A stretch of DNA of 64,000 nucleotides, from assembly GCA_934378145.1 (NCBI GenBank), contig CAKXXW010000001.1:62001-126000 (forward strand). Direction: 5' to 3'. This DNA is from an uncultured Eubacteriales bacterium (GTDB lineage: Bacteria; Bacillota; Clostridia; Oscillospirales; CAG-272). Below the pieces are notes generated by a model. It did no database searches, had not been told where the DNA came from, and saw only the letters and a list, made by a program, of their open reading frames with translations. Shown here piece by piece: positions 15,695 to 24,441 of this stretch (position 1 is the stretch's first letter; every line of letters starts with the position of its first letter). The translations under genes and the position numbers were made by a program.

Positions 15695-15723
15695 ATTATA
15701 CCACATAAATCCCTGTAAGTCAA
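15695..15723 (-). promoter_or_regulatory. Promoter of the ruvC-led operon
   Basis: Minus strand TTGACT (15718-15723), 17 bp, TATAAT (15695-15700) preceded by TGTGG. Because the genes down to 3531 are packed tightly, this may serve a transcript of about 12 kb, although internal promoters cannot be excluded. Confidence 0.85.
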
Positions 15724-15759
15724 ACCATTTTTTTGATATAATAAAAATCTCCGAAAAGG

Positions 15760-15788
15760 TTGATTTCCGGGGAAATTTATGATATGAT
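15760..15788 (+). promoter_or_regulatory. Promoter of the PAP2 gene
   Basis: TTGATT (15760-15765), 17 bp, TATGAT (15783-15788), 21 nt before the ATG at 15810. It diverges from the ruvC promoter. Confidence 0.75.
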
Positions 15789-15809
15789 GAAGAAAAACCG
15801 GAGGTGGAT

Positions 15810-16742
15810 ATGGAAGTTCTTTATTTTTTTGAATCTATAAGAAATCCCTTTCTCGATGCCGTGATGACTGCCTTTACCTATCTCGGAAGCGAGATAGCCT
15901 TTCTTCTGTTCGCACTGACCGTATATTGGTGCGTCGACAAAAAGCGCGGATACTTCGTTATGAGTGTCGGCTATGTAGGAGTCATAATAAATCAGATACT
16001 CAAAATAGTTTTCATGATCCCCCGCCCGTGGGTGCTGGATAAAAACTTCACAATAGTCGAATCGGCCCGCGCAGATGCCGAAGGATACTCCTTCCCGAGC
16101 GGTCACACACAGAACGCAGTCGGAACCTACGGAAGCATCGCAAGATTTCTGAAAAAGGCCTGGGCAACGATAGTCTCGATCGTACTGATAATCCTCGTCG
16201 CGGTCTCGCGTATGTACCTCGGAGTCCACACGCCGCTCGATGTCGGCGTCTCCCTGCTCATCGGCACAGCCCTTGTGTTTGCGCTCTACCCGATTTTTGA
16301 GACCGCGAACAGGAAGCCCGTCGTTATGTATTGGTTGCTCGGCACATTTTTCCTCTCGTCGGTGGCATTTCTTCTCTTCGCGATCTTCTGGACCTTCCCT
16401 GCGGATATCGACAAAGCAAACCTGTACAGCATGCAGAAGACGGCATGGACACTTGTCGGCGCGACGGGTGGGGCTTTCATTTTCCATCCAATAGAGGAAC
16501 GATTCATAGATTTCGAGACCAAGGCTCCTTTCCCGATACAGTTTCTGAAGCTCACGGTCGGGGGCGCGATAGTAATGGGAGTCAAAACAGCCCTGAAATA
16601 TCTCTTCATTTTCATCGGCGGCGGCGAAGAGCCCCTCTGGATGAGAGCGATAAGGTACTTCGCGGTCGTTGCCTGCACCGTTGCCGTCGCACCGCTGACA
16701 TTCAGGCTACTGACAAAGATAGGCACAAAGAAAAAAGCATAA
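15810..16742 (+). CDS. PAP2-superfamily membrane phosphatase
   Basis: A 310-residue polytopic membrane protein with all three PAP2 active-site motifs: KIVFMIPRP, SFPSGHTQNA and SRMYLGVHTPLDV, giving the catalytic histidines. Such enzymes dephosphorylate lipid phosphates (undecaprenyl pyrophosphate, phosphatidylglycerol phosphate, phosphatidate) at the outer membrane face. It carries about 120 extra C-terminal residues with further helices compared with minimal PAP2 enzymes, like the SPO1-phage-type/dolichyl-pyrophosphatase subgroup. GGAGG stands 5 nt before the ATG; a GTG two codons earlier is less likely. Confidence 0.88.
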   Translation: MEVLYFFESIRNPFLDAVMTAFTYLGSEIAFLLFALTVYWCVDKKRGYFVMSVGYVGVIINQILKIVFMIPRPWVLDKNFTIVESARADAEGYSFPSGHTQNAVGTYGSIARFLKKAWATIVSIVLIILVAVSRMYLGVHTPLDVGVSLLIGTALVFALYPIFETANRKPVVMYWLLGTFFLSSVAFLLFAIFWTFPADIDKANLYSMQKTAWTLVGATGGAFIFHPIEERFIDFETKAPFPIQFLKLTVGGAIVMGVKTALKYLFIFIGGGEEPLWMRAIRYFAVVACTVAVAPLTFRLLTKIGTKKKA

Positions 16743-16744
16743 AA

Positions 16745-16780
16745 GCAATAAAAAAGCCGCATGTGCGGCTTTTTTATTGC
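16745..16780. terminator. Bidirectional terminator between PAP2 gene and murA
   Basis: A perfect 17-bp inverted repeat (GCAATAAAAAAGCCGCA and its complement) around TG, with A and T tracts on both sides, placed between convergent stops. Confidence 0.95.
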
Positions 16781-18073
16781 TCAATCCTCGTTGAAGATAT
16801 GTACTGCGTAACCTATCTCCTCTATATCGGCTCCGAGGTCGCGGAAATTGGCAACGATATTCGCGTATCCGCGCTGTATCGATTCGACATCGGTGATAAC
16901 TGTCCTGCCCTCGGCTGCGAGCCCCGCGATTATCATTGCGGCTCCGGCACGGAGGTCGACCGCCTTGACCGTATTTCCGGTGAGCCTGTTCACTCCGGCG
17001 ATCCTTGCTATCTTTCCGTTGACATTTATCACGGCTCCCATATTACGAAGCTCGTCAACATAACGGAAGCGCTTGTCAAAGACCGTCTCGTTCATCTCAC
17101 TCACCCCGTCACAGGTGGCGAGAAGCGCCGAAAACTGCGGATGCATATCGGTCGGAAAACCGGGATAGGGCGCGGTCTTTATATTCACGGCGCGAAGCCT
17201 TTTATCGACCGTCACGGTTATCGCGTCGTCCTCCTCCTCAATGACGGCTCCCATCTCGGAAAGCTTCGAGGAGATTATATCCATATGCTTCGGTATGACA
17301 TTCTCGACCCTTACACAGCCTCCCGTCGCGGCGACGGCAGCCATATAAGTTCCCGCTTCGATCATATCGGGGATTATCGTGTAGCAGTCACAGCCGTGAA
17401 GCTCGCGCACGCCGCGGATCTTTATCGTATCCGTTCCGGCACCCGATATATTGGCACCGCAGGTATTCAGGAAGTTTGCCACATCGACGATATGCGGCTC
17501 CCTCGCGGCTCCCTCGAGTACAGTCACACCATCGGCAAGCACCGCGGCGATCATCGCGTTTATAGTCGCACCGACCGAGACAAGATCAAAGTACACGGTC
17601 GTGCCGTGAAGTCCCTCGGGCGCGCTGCAGGTTATTCTCTCGTCATCCGACACGACATCGGCGCCGAGGGTCCTGAACGCCTTCTCGTGCTGGTCTATCG
17701 GGCGCTTTCCGAAGTTGCATCCGCCGGGCAGCGCAACGCTCGAATGTCCGAAGCGCCCCAGCTCCGCACCGACAAGGTATATCGAGCCCCTGATCTTCGT
17801 GACCATATCGTCGGGTGCGCTGCAGGGTCTGAGATTCGCCGAATTTATCCTTACCGTTGTCTGGAAAATATCGGTGAATTCGACCTCGGCACCCATATCG
17901 CGGATTATCTCAAGCGCCATAAGAACATCGTTCACGGGCGGAATGTTTTCGATGATACACTCCGATCCGGTCACTATGCTCGCAAACACGATGGGCAGCG
18001 CGGCATTCTTCATTCCGCTGATAGCTACCCTGCCGTTAAGCCTTTTTCCCCCGTTAATAACAATTCTATCCAT
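16781..18073 (-). CDS. murA: UDP-N-acetylglucosamine 1-carboxyvinyltransferase MurA
   Basis: First committed step of peptidoglycan synthesis, adding enolpyruvate from PEP to UDP-GlcNAc; target of fosfomycin. The 430-residue protein has the duplicated EPSP-synthase fold, Lys22-Asn23 in GMKNAALP, and the fosfomycin-reactive Cys119 in PGGCNFGKRPIDQHEKAF. Asp in FPTDMHPQFSALL fits the catalytic Asp305. The start is at 18073, with AAAGGA 8 nt upstream; the GTG at 18091 has none. Confidence 0.96.
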   Translation of the reverse strand: MDRIVINGGKRLNGRVAISGMKNAALPIVFASIVTGSECIIENIPPVNDVLMALEIIRDMGAEVEFTDIFQTTVRINSANLRPCSAPDDMVTKIRGSIYLVGAELGRFGHSSVALPGGCNFGKRPIDQHEKAFRTLGADVVSDDERITCSAPEGLHGTTVYFDLVSVGATINAMIAAVLADGVTVLEGAAREPHIVDVANFLNTCGANISGAGTDTIKIRGVRELHGCDCYTIIPDMIEAGTYMAAVAATGGCVRVENVIPKHMDIISSKLSEMGAVIEEEDDAITVTVDKRLRAVNIKTAPYPGFPTDMHPQFSALLATCDGVSEMNETVFDKRFRYVDELRNMGAVINVNGKIARIAGVNRLTGNTVKAVDLRAGAAMIIAGLAAEGRTVITDVESIQRGYANIVANFRDLGADIEEIGYAVHIFNED

Positions 18074-18276
18074 AAGCAAATTCCTTTGCACCTAATCATC
18101 GTAGCATTATTATATCATAAAGTGACAAAAAAAGAAACCTCTTGCGGAAAATAATTTCCACAAATCGCCCACTTGTATTTTATGCTTTTTTACGGGAAGG
18201 CGTTACAGCTTTTTGTTATTATGCACAACACGGGCGCGGGCGGTTTGTCCTAAGCGCCGAATATATCCCGTTGAGG

Positions 18277-18305
18277 TTGACTTTTCCTCCGGAAAAAGCT
18301 AAAAT
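18277..18305 (+). promoter_or_regulatory. Promoter of the endonuclease-domain lipoprotein
   Basis: TTGACT (18277-18282), 17 bp, TAAAAT (18300-18305). The rest of the 18100-18340 gap shows no gene; it also carries the murA leader on the other strand. Confidence 0.7.
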
Positions 18306-18340
18306 ATAAAATAATAAAAACCGAAAAGGAGATCTCGCCT

Positions 18341-19762
18341 ATGAAAAAAATACTTGCGTTAATATCGCTTCTGCTGTCGGTGATGCTGTTTCTGTCAGCC
18401 TGCACCGTACCGGACACCCCGACACCCGGTTCATCACAAAGTGACAACGGCTCCGACACCCCATCCGGCAACTCGTCCGACTCCGACCCGATACCTCCGG
18501 ACGGACAGGTGACGATAGTCAACGCCGGAAGCACCGAATACACCGTCATAAAACCGCAGAGATGCACGAGCCTTCTGACAAACTCGCTGCTCACTCTCCG
18601 CAAGATGTTCGGAAGCACCTGCGGCGTTGATACGAACAAGAGCCTTATGCCCTCTGACGATTGGGTAAAGGGCCTCGGCAAGGATGAAGCATACGAAAGC
18701 GACGCCAAGGAGATCCTCATCGGCGCGACCAACCGCAAGGAAACGCAGGATGTCCTCGCTCAGCTCGAAGAGGGCGAATATGCTGTAAGTGTCACGACCA
18801 CAAAGATCGTACTCGTCGGAAAGAACGAATACCTTTCGACCCTTGCCGTATCGCTCTTCATCAATACCTTCCTCAGAAATATCAATGACGGAACTCTTAA
18901 GATCACCCCGGGAACCTTCCTCAAGGACAAATCCGAGGTCGCCACGCTCGGCGACACCGACGCGACGGTCAGGATCATGACCTTCAACATTCTCGGATCA
19001 AGCGATTCTCCCGATACCAGATATCCCTACATACTCAAGACGATCCAGACCTACAATCCCGGCATCGTATCCTTCCAGGAATGTAACGCGAACTGCCACA
19101 GCAAGATAATAGCAAACCTCGCCGGATATGCCTCAGCGCATACAACCCACAGCGGCAAAAATACGAAGGTCTACACCCCGATAGTCTACCGCACCGACCT
19201 TTATAAAGTAGTAAAATCCGGGCAGGAATGGCTCGACATGCGCTACACTGCAACAAATACCAAATCGCTCGCGTGGGCGGTGTTTGAAGAGATTTCAAGC
19301 GGCAAAAAGTTTGCCGTCGTAAATATGCACGGAGCGCTCTGGACATCCTCCTACCCGCTTCCCGCAGGTAAAACCTACGATCAGATGCGTGCCGAGGCGG
19401 TACAGTGGAGAGTCGACAATGTACGCCAGATGAATGACCGCATGAAGGCAATACTTGCGGAATTTCCCGACATTCCCTGCCTCTGGACCGGAGATTTCAA
19501 CTTCACAAAGGATTCGGACGCCTATAAAGCCGTCATCGGCTACGGCATGAAGGACGCCGAATTCTCTGCCACCGAAAAGCACGACACCGGCACGAAGACG
19601 ACTCATCCGGTGGGATCAGCCCCCGATGCCGGCAACTCCATTGACCATGTCTTCGGGAACGGTAAGATAACCTTCCGCGTACACAAGATATGCAACACCG
19701 CCGATGACCTCAAGGGTTCGGATCACTGCCCCGTTTACGCGGATGTAAAGTTTGAAAGCTGA
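18341..19762 (+). CDS. Secreted lipoprotein with endonuclease/exonuclease/phosphatase domain
   Basis: Residues 1-21 are a lipoprotein signal ending LSAC, followed by a Ser/Asp/Pro-rich linker. The middle part (about 60-200) is a domain not recognised. The C-terminal 265 residues are an EEP-fold hydrolase: RIMTFNILG, IVSFQECN, VVNMHGAL, LWTGDFNF and GSDHCPVYADVKF supply the metal-binding and catalytic Asn, Glu, Asp and His residues. The family includes DNases, sphingomyelinases and phosphatases, so the substrate is open. Export points to extracellular nucleic acid or phosphoester scavenging. GGAGAT is 7 nt before the ATG. Confidence 0.85.
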   Translation: MKKILALISLLLSVMLFLSACTVPDTPTPGSSQSDNGSDTPSGNSSDSDPIPPDGQVTIVNAGSTEYTVIKPQRCTSLLTNSLLTLRKMFGSTCGVDTNKSLMPSDDWVKGLGKDEAYESDAKEILIGATNRKETQDVLAQLEEGEYAVSVTTTKIVLVGKNEYLSTLAVSLFINTFLRNINDGTLKITPGTFLKDKSEVATLGDTDATVRIMTFNILGSSDSPDTRYPYILKTIQTYNPGIVSFQECNANCHSKIIANLAGYASAHTTHSGKNTKVYTPIVYRTDLYKVVKSGQEWLDMRYTATNTKSLAWAVFEEISSGKKFAVVNMHGALWTSSYPLPAGKTYDQMRAEAVQWRVDNVRQMNDRMKAILAEFPDIPCLWTGDFNFTKDSDAYKAVIGYGMKDAEFSATEKHDTGTKTTHPVGSAPDAGNSIDHVFGNGKITFRVHKICNTADDLKGSDHCPVYADVKFES

Positions 19763-19786
19763 AGCAAAACTGAATAACAAATAAGT

Positions 19787-19842
19787 TTCCCGCTCATATA
19801 CTGGAACAGAAAATGCTTCCGGAGGTAATATATGAGCGGGAA
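19787..19842 (+). promoter_or_regulatory. 14-bp inverted repeat enclosing Shine-Dalgarno and covering the start codon
   Basis: TTCCCGCTCATATA (19787-19800) is the exact reverse complement of TATATGAGCGGGAA (19829-19842). The right arm contains the ATG of the next gene (19832), and the 28-nt loop contains its GGAGGT. In RNA this would hide the start codon; in DNA it could be a spaced operator. Confidence 0.7.
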
Positions 19843-20869
19843 TGATTTTTTAAGGAGCTACTTCTGCGCCGCAAACAGCGGAAAGGGCTTTGTCAGCTTC
19901 TATGACGGACTTATAGCAAGAGCCGACAGGGTCTTCATTATAAAAGGAGGTCCCGGCACAGGAAAGAGCCGGTTCCTTCACGAGGTCGCGGACGCCGCAA
20001 AGAAGGCTCTTCACAATGTCGATTATTACTATTGCTCATCCGACAGCTCGTCGCTTGACGCCATTACGATCGACCGAAAGACTCTGTTTCTTGACGGCAC
20101 GGCGCCCCATTCGGTAGACACGACCCTTCCCGGAGCGCGGGACAGCATAATCGACCTCGGCGCCTTCTTCGATGTCGCAGCTCTTATCGGTCAGAGAAAG
20201 CGGATCGTCGAACTTAACAAAAAGAAAGCTCTCTGCTTCAACAGAGCATACAGCTATCTTTCGGCAGCCGCCGGCGCATCGGATGTCGCCGATTCGGTCG
20301 CGTCGAGCTTCGTCCTTCACGACAAGCTCACATCCGCCGCCCGCCGTGCGATGTCTGCATTAAAGTGCGGCGACGGTTTTGCGGTAACGAAGGTCGCGCT
20401 CCGTTCGCTGGGAATGAACGGCGAAACAAAGCTCGATACATTTGAGCGGATCGCGGAAAGCTACACTCCGATCGTGGACTTTTACGGCACGGCGTATCTT
20501 TTCCTTGATGAGCTGATACACGAAGCCGAAAAGAAGAAGCTGAAAATAACCGTCGCGGTCGATCCGCTCGACACGGATAAGGCGGATGCCGTCCTTCTTG
20601 ACGACAGCGGCTTAGCCTTCGGTATCGGGGGCAACGGCGACAGGAAGATCAATATGCGCAGATTTGCCGACCTTCCCTCCTGTCGTCTCTGCCGCAACGA
20701 ATACAGGCTCGCCGACGCCTTCCGCAAAGGGCTTACCGACGGGGCTATCGCCTCGCTCAAAGCCGCGGCGGTCTATCACTTCACCCTTGAAAAAATTTAC
20801 GGCGAAGCCATGGACTTCGCCGCAAAAGAAGAATATACCGATAACTTTATTTCCGAGTTGTTAGGCTGA
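19832..20869 (+). CDS. P-loop ATPase of the PRK06851 type
   Basis: A 345-residue cytoplasmic protein with a strict Walker A motif, FIIKGGPGTGKSRFLHEVAD (about 36-55), preceded by RSYFCAANSGKGFVSFYDGL, a pattern seen in an uncharacterised Firmicutes family of P-loop proteins. Family members often contain two related halves; the second half here (about 200-345) lacks a clear second Walker A. It is convergent with the ABC exporter genes and overlaps the last gene by 9 bp. Expression may be controlled by the hairpin over its start codon. No function is known. Confidence 0.65.
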   Translation: MSGNDFLRSYFCAANSGKGFVSFYDGLIARADRVFIIKGGPGTGKSRFLHEVADAAKKALHNVDYYYCSSDSSSLDAITIDRKTLFLDGTAPHSVDTTLPGARDSIIDLGAFFDVAALIGQRKRIVELNKKKALCFNRAYSYLSAAAGASDVADSVASSFVLHDKLTSAARRAMSALKCGDGFAVTKVALRSLGMNGETKLDTFERIAESYTPIVDFYGTAYLFLDELIHEAEKKKLKITVAVDPLDTDKADAVLLDDSGLAFGIGGNGDRKINMRRFADLPSCRLCRNEYRLADAFRKGLTDGAIASLKAAAVYHFTLEKIYGEAMDFAAKEEYTDNFISELLG

Positions 20870-22618
20870 GGCAGTCCTGCCGCTGTTCCAGAGGACCGAG
20901 TAGAATCCGCCCGCCGCGAGAAGCTCATCGTGAGTTCCCCGTTCGATGACCTTTCCTTCCTTCATCACAAGGATGAGGTCGGCGTCAAGGATAGTCGAGA
21001 GTCTGTGCGCGACGACAAAGCTCGTGTGTCCCTCCGTCATCCGGTCAAAGCATTGCTTTATCTTCGCCTCGGTACGCGTGTCGATAGACGAGGTCGCCTC
21101 GTCAAGGATCAACATCGAAGGTTCGGTCAGCATCACACGCGCTATGCAGAGGAGCTGGCGCTCGCCCTCGGATAGCATTCCGGCGGTACCTACCTGTGTA
21201 TCATAGCCGTCAGGGAGCCTCTCGATAAATGCATCCGCCCGTGCCTTGACCGCCGCGGCGCGTATCTCCTCGTCGGTCGCGTCGGGCTTGCCCATCGCGA
21301 TATTCTCACGCACGGTACCGGGCATCAGCCATGTCTCCTGAAGCACCATGCCGTATGCCGCACGGAGCGAATGGCGGGTGACATCCTTTATCGGGTGCGA
21401 ATCTACCGAGATAGTCCCCGCATCGGTGTCATAGAAGCGCATCAGAAGGTTTATCAGCGTCGTCTTGCCGCATCCGGTGGGTCCGACGATCGCCACCTTC
21501 ATACCCGGTCTGACCTCAAGGTTCAGATCCTCGATCAGCTTTTTGTCCTTTACATAAGAGAAATACACATGGTCGAGCCTGACCTCTCCCTCCGGAGTTT
21601 CAAGTATCTCCGGAGCCTCGGGGATCTCAGGCTCGGCATCTATTATGCCGAATAACCTCTCGGCGGCAGCCATTGCGCCCTGAAGCTCGGTAACAACGCC
21701 CGAGATCTCATTGAAGGGTTTCGTGTACTGGTTCGCGTAAGAAAGCATCCTCGTGAGCATACCTGCCGTGAAGGCGGGATTTGAAATTGCCGTGACCGCG
21801 CCGACCGCCGCGACGACGGCGTAAACTATGCTGTTAACAAAGCGGGTAACGGGGTTGGTCAGAGACGACCAGAATATAGCCTTGAGCGAGACGCGCTTGA
21901 GCCTTCCGTTTATCTCGTCAAACTCCTCCTGCGTCCTCTCGCGGCGCGAGTAGGTCTGCACGGTCTTCTGCCCCGAGATCATCTCGTTCGTGAAGGCGGT
22001 CTGCTCTCCCCTTACCTCAGCCTGCTCGCGAAAGAAGCCGTAGGATTTCTTCGACACAAGGCGCGCCGCCACGAGCGAGAGAGGTGTCACGACGACGACG
22101 GCAAGGGCTATCCACGGAGACGAGCGGAACATAAGGACAAGCGTTCCGATTATCGTTATAACACCCGTGAAGAACTGCGTAAAGCCGGTGAGAAGTCCGT
22201 CGCCGACCTGCTCCGCGTCGGATGTGACGCGGCTGACTATATCTCCCGATGGGATACGGTCAAGGTATGAGAACGGCAGTCTCTGTATCTTCTCAAACGC
22301 CATTCTGCGCATATCCGCAACCGTGCCGTAGGTTATACGGTTATTGAGAAGGTTCATAATATACTGCGCAAGTCCCGCGATACCCGCCGCAACGGCGATC
22401 TTCGCAAGGCAGACGCCGACCTTCGCAAAGTCTACACTTCCGACTCCGACCGCAAGGTCTATGACATCCCCGACAAATACGGGGATAAGAAGCGACGCCA
22501 CGACATAAAGCGCCGCGCAAAGGAGCGTCCCGAAAACGAGGAAGCCTCTCTTTTTTATGACCGAAAGCACTCTGCCGAGAGCCTTCATATTGCCTTTTCC
22601 CGTCTTTTTATTGCTCAC
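20861..22618 (-). CDS. Heterodimeric ABC exporter, subunit with canonical ATPase site
   Basis: A 585-residue type IV ABC exporter half: six membrane helices to about 315, then a nucleotide-binding domain with Walker A GPTGCGKTTL, Walker B MLILDEATSSID with the catalytic Glu, and switch His in VVAHRLSTI. Its signature motif is altered to LSEGERQLL. It overlaps the preceding ABC gene by ATGA. Together they match heterodimers such as BmrCD or TM287/288, in which one site is catalytic and the other degenerate; substrate (drug, peptide or lipid) is unknown. Confidence 0.92.
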   Translation of the reverse strand: MSNKKTGKGNMKALGRVLSVIKKRGFLVFGTLLCAALYVVASLLIPVFVGDVIDLAVGVGSVDFAKVGVCLAKIAVAAGIAGLAQYIMNLLNNRITYGTVADMRRMAFEKIQRLPFSYLDRIPSGDIVSRVTSDAEQVGDGLLTGFTQFFTGVITIIGTLVLMFRSSPWIALAVVVVTPLSLVAARLVSKKSYGFFREQAEVRGEQTAFTNEMISGQKTVQTYSRRERTQEEFDEINGRLKRVSLKAIFWSSLTNPVTRFVNSIVYAVVAAVGAVTAISNPAFTAGMLTRMLSYANQYTKPFNEISGVVTELQGAMAAAERLFGIIDAEPEIPEAPEILETPEGEVRLDHVYFSYVKDKKLIEDLNLEVRPGMKVAIVGPTGCGKTTLINLLMRFYDTDAGTISVDSHPIKDVTRHSLRAAYGMVLQETWLMPGTVRENIAMGKPDATDEEIRAAAVKARADAFIERLPDGYDTQVGTAGMLSEGERQLLCIARVMLTEPSMLILDEATSSIDTRTEAKIKQCFDRMTEGHTSFVVAHRLSTILDADLILVMKEGKVIERGTHDELLAAGGFYSVLWNSGRTASA

Positions 22619-24357
22619 AGCGACTCGCCTCCCTTCTGGGAATCACAGATCTCACGGTAGACCTCGCAGTTACCGTAAAGCTCATCGTGCTTTCCGATGC
22701 CGACGGCGCGTCCGCCGTCAAGGACAACTATCCGGTCGCACCCCGAAACGCTCTCGACTCTCTGCGACACGATAAACACCGCGGGAGAGTAGTCAAGCTC
22801 GCGTATCGCCCTTCTGAGCGATGCCTCGGTCGCACGGTCGAGCGCCGAGGAGCTGTCGTCAAGGACAAGTATCTGCGGCCGCCTTACGAGCGCCCGGGCG
22901 ACATTGAGCCTCTGACGCTGACCGCCCGAAAGGTTTCTGCCTCCCTGCTCTATCATATAGGACAGACCGCCCTTTTTCTCTTCGATGATGTTGCCGATCT
23001 GAGCCTCCTGCAGAGCCTCGGTGATCTCCTCATCTGTCGCATCGGGATCGCCCCATTTTATATTGTCACGGATGCTTCCGCGGAATAGGGTCGCGTGCTG
23101 CGCGACATATCCGATATGCCGGCGAAGTTCATCGGGGTCGTATTCCCGCACATCCCTGCCGCCTACCTCTACCGAGCCTTCGCTGACATCGTAAAACCTC
23201 GGGATAAGTCCGACAAGCGAGGATTTACCCGAGCCGGTACCTCCGATGATTCCGATCTTCTCGCCCTTTTTCACCGAAAGGTCTATGCTCTCAAGCACCT
23301 TTCCGGAGGCGCCGGGGTACTCGAACGACACATTGCGGAAGATGACCGCGGGAGCACCCTCGACAAAATCCGCGCTTTCGCTTTTCGGAGGCATCGCCGG
23401 CTCCTCACCTATCACAGCCGATATACGGTCGGCACAGGCGAGCGAACGGGTAATGGTTATCACAAGGTTTGCAAACTTTATAAGCTCGACAAGTATCTGC
23501 GTGAGGTAATTGTAAAGTGCTATGAGCTTACCGTTTGTAAGGATCCCTTCATTCACCGCGTGGCTTCCGTTGCTGAGCATAAGAATGACGGCAAGGTTCA
23601 CTATGACATATGTCAGCGGATTGAGAAGACCCGAGATCCTTCCGGCGAGGAGCTGGAAGCGGTTAAGGCTCCTGTTGCGCTTATCAAATTCCGCGTTGCG
23701 TCTGTCTTCAAGTCTGAATGCGCGGATGACTCTCTCACCCTCAAGGTCGGAACGGAGAAGTCCGGTCACGCCGTCAAGTCCGCCCTGCGCCTTTCTGTAA
23801 AGAGGGATACCGGCAAGCAGTATTATCATTACCACGATGGCAAGCACGGGTATGACTATTATGAAGGCAAGGACTGCCGAAGGAGCCGTCGCACCGACTA
23901 TCAGCGCTCCTATCAGCGCTCCGAGAACGACAAAGGGTGAGCGCAAAAGCAGTCTCAGCGTCAGATTCACACCCGTCTGCACCTGACTCACATCGCTCGT
24001 CATACGGGTGATGAGCGTACCCGTTCCCGCTCGGTCGAGCTGTGAAAACGACAGGCTCTGTATCCGCGAGAAAAGCACAGACCTTATATCCCCCGCAAAA
24101 CCGCAAGCCGCCTTCGCCGAAAAATACTGTGCCGTCAGTGAAAAAGCCAGACCGGCAAGCCCGAGCAGGACAAGGAGACCGCACATAAGGAGCGAATAGC
24201 GCTTGCCCTCTTCGCCGCCCCTCGCTATACCGTTATCAACGATAAGCGAAACTATGACCGGAACGGTAAGCTCAAGTATCGCCTCAAACAGCTTGAAAAG
24301 CGGAGCAATCACAGCTTCCTTCCGGTATGCCTTCATATACTTTATAAGTCTTTTCAT
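22615..24357 (-). CDS. Heterodimeric ABC exporter, subunit with degenerate ATPase site
   Basis: A 580-residue ABC exporter half. Membrane domain to about 320, then Walker A GGTGSGKSSL and a normal signature LSGGQRQRLNVAR, but the catalytic Glu after Walker B is Asp (VLDDSSSALD) and the switch His is Gln (IVSQRVESV). These changes are the exact mark of the degenerate partner in heterodimeric exporters and fit the altered signature of the next gene. The start is at 24357 with GGAGG 6 nt before it; an upstream in-frame ATG at 24417 lies inside the ftsK terminator. Confidence 0.92.
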   Translation of the reverse strand: MKRLIKYMKAYRKEAVIAPLFKLFEAILELTVPVIVSLIVDNGIARGGEEGKRYSLLMCGLLVLLGLAGLAFSLTAQYFSAKAACGFAGDIRSVLFSRIQSLSFSQLDRAGTGTLITRMTSDVSQVQTGVNLTLRLLLRSPFVVLGALIGALIVGATAPSAVLAFIIVIPVLAIVVMIILLAGIPLYRKAQGGLDGVTGLLRSDLEGERVIRAFRLEDRRNAEFDKRNRSLNRFQLLAGRISGLLNPLTYVIVNLAVILMLSNGSHAVNEGILTNGKLIALYNYLTQILVELIKFANLVITITRSLACADRISAVIGEEPAMPPKSESADFVEGAPAVIFRNVSFEYPGASGKVLESIDLSVKKGEKIGIIGGTGSGKSSLVGLIPRFYDVSEGSVEVGGRDVREYDPDELRRHIGYVAQHATLFRGSIRDNIKWGDPDATDEEITEALQEAQIGNIIEEKKGGLSYMIEQGGRNLSGGQRQRLNVARALVRRPQILVLDDSSSALDRATEASLRRAIRELDYSPAVFIVSQRVESVSGCDRIVVLDGGRAVGIGKHDELYGNCEVYREICDSQKGGESL

Positions 24358-24368
24358 TTCATCCTCCA

Positions 24369-24416
24369 AAAAAACAAACAACTGCGGAAAGCGGAGCTTT
24401 CTGCCCGCTTTCCGCA
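24369..24416 (-). terminator. Terminator of ftsK, also in the leader of the ABC exporter genes
   Basis: TGCGGAAAGCGG (24383-24394) pairs with CCGCTTTCCGCA (24405-24416); reading the minus strand, GTTGTTTGTTTTTTT follows. It lies 25 nt before the exporter start, so exporter expression needs either readthrough or a promoter inside the ftsK end, which was not found. Confidence 0.8.
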
Positions 24417-24441
24417 ATATTCGTCAGCGCGAAGGAACCGC

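Noticed and set aside
18060..18130. Promoter of murA from a TATAAT at about 18111
   Set aside because: No acceptable -35 box at 16-18 bp was found, so it is not listed as a promoter.
16331..18154. Plus-strand open frame of 607 codons across the PAP2 end and murA
   Set aside because: It runs through a strong terminator and opposes murA; no protein features.
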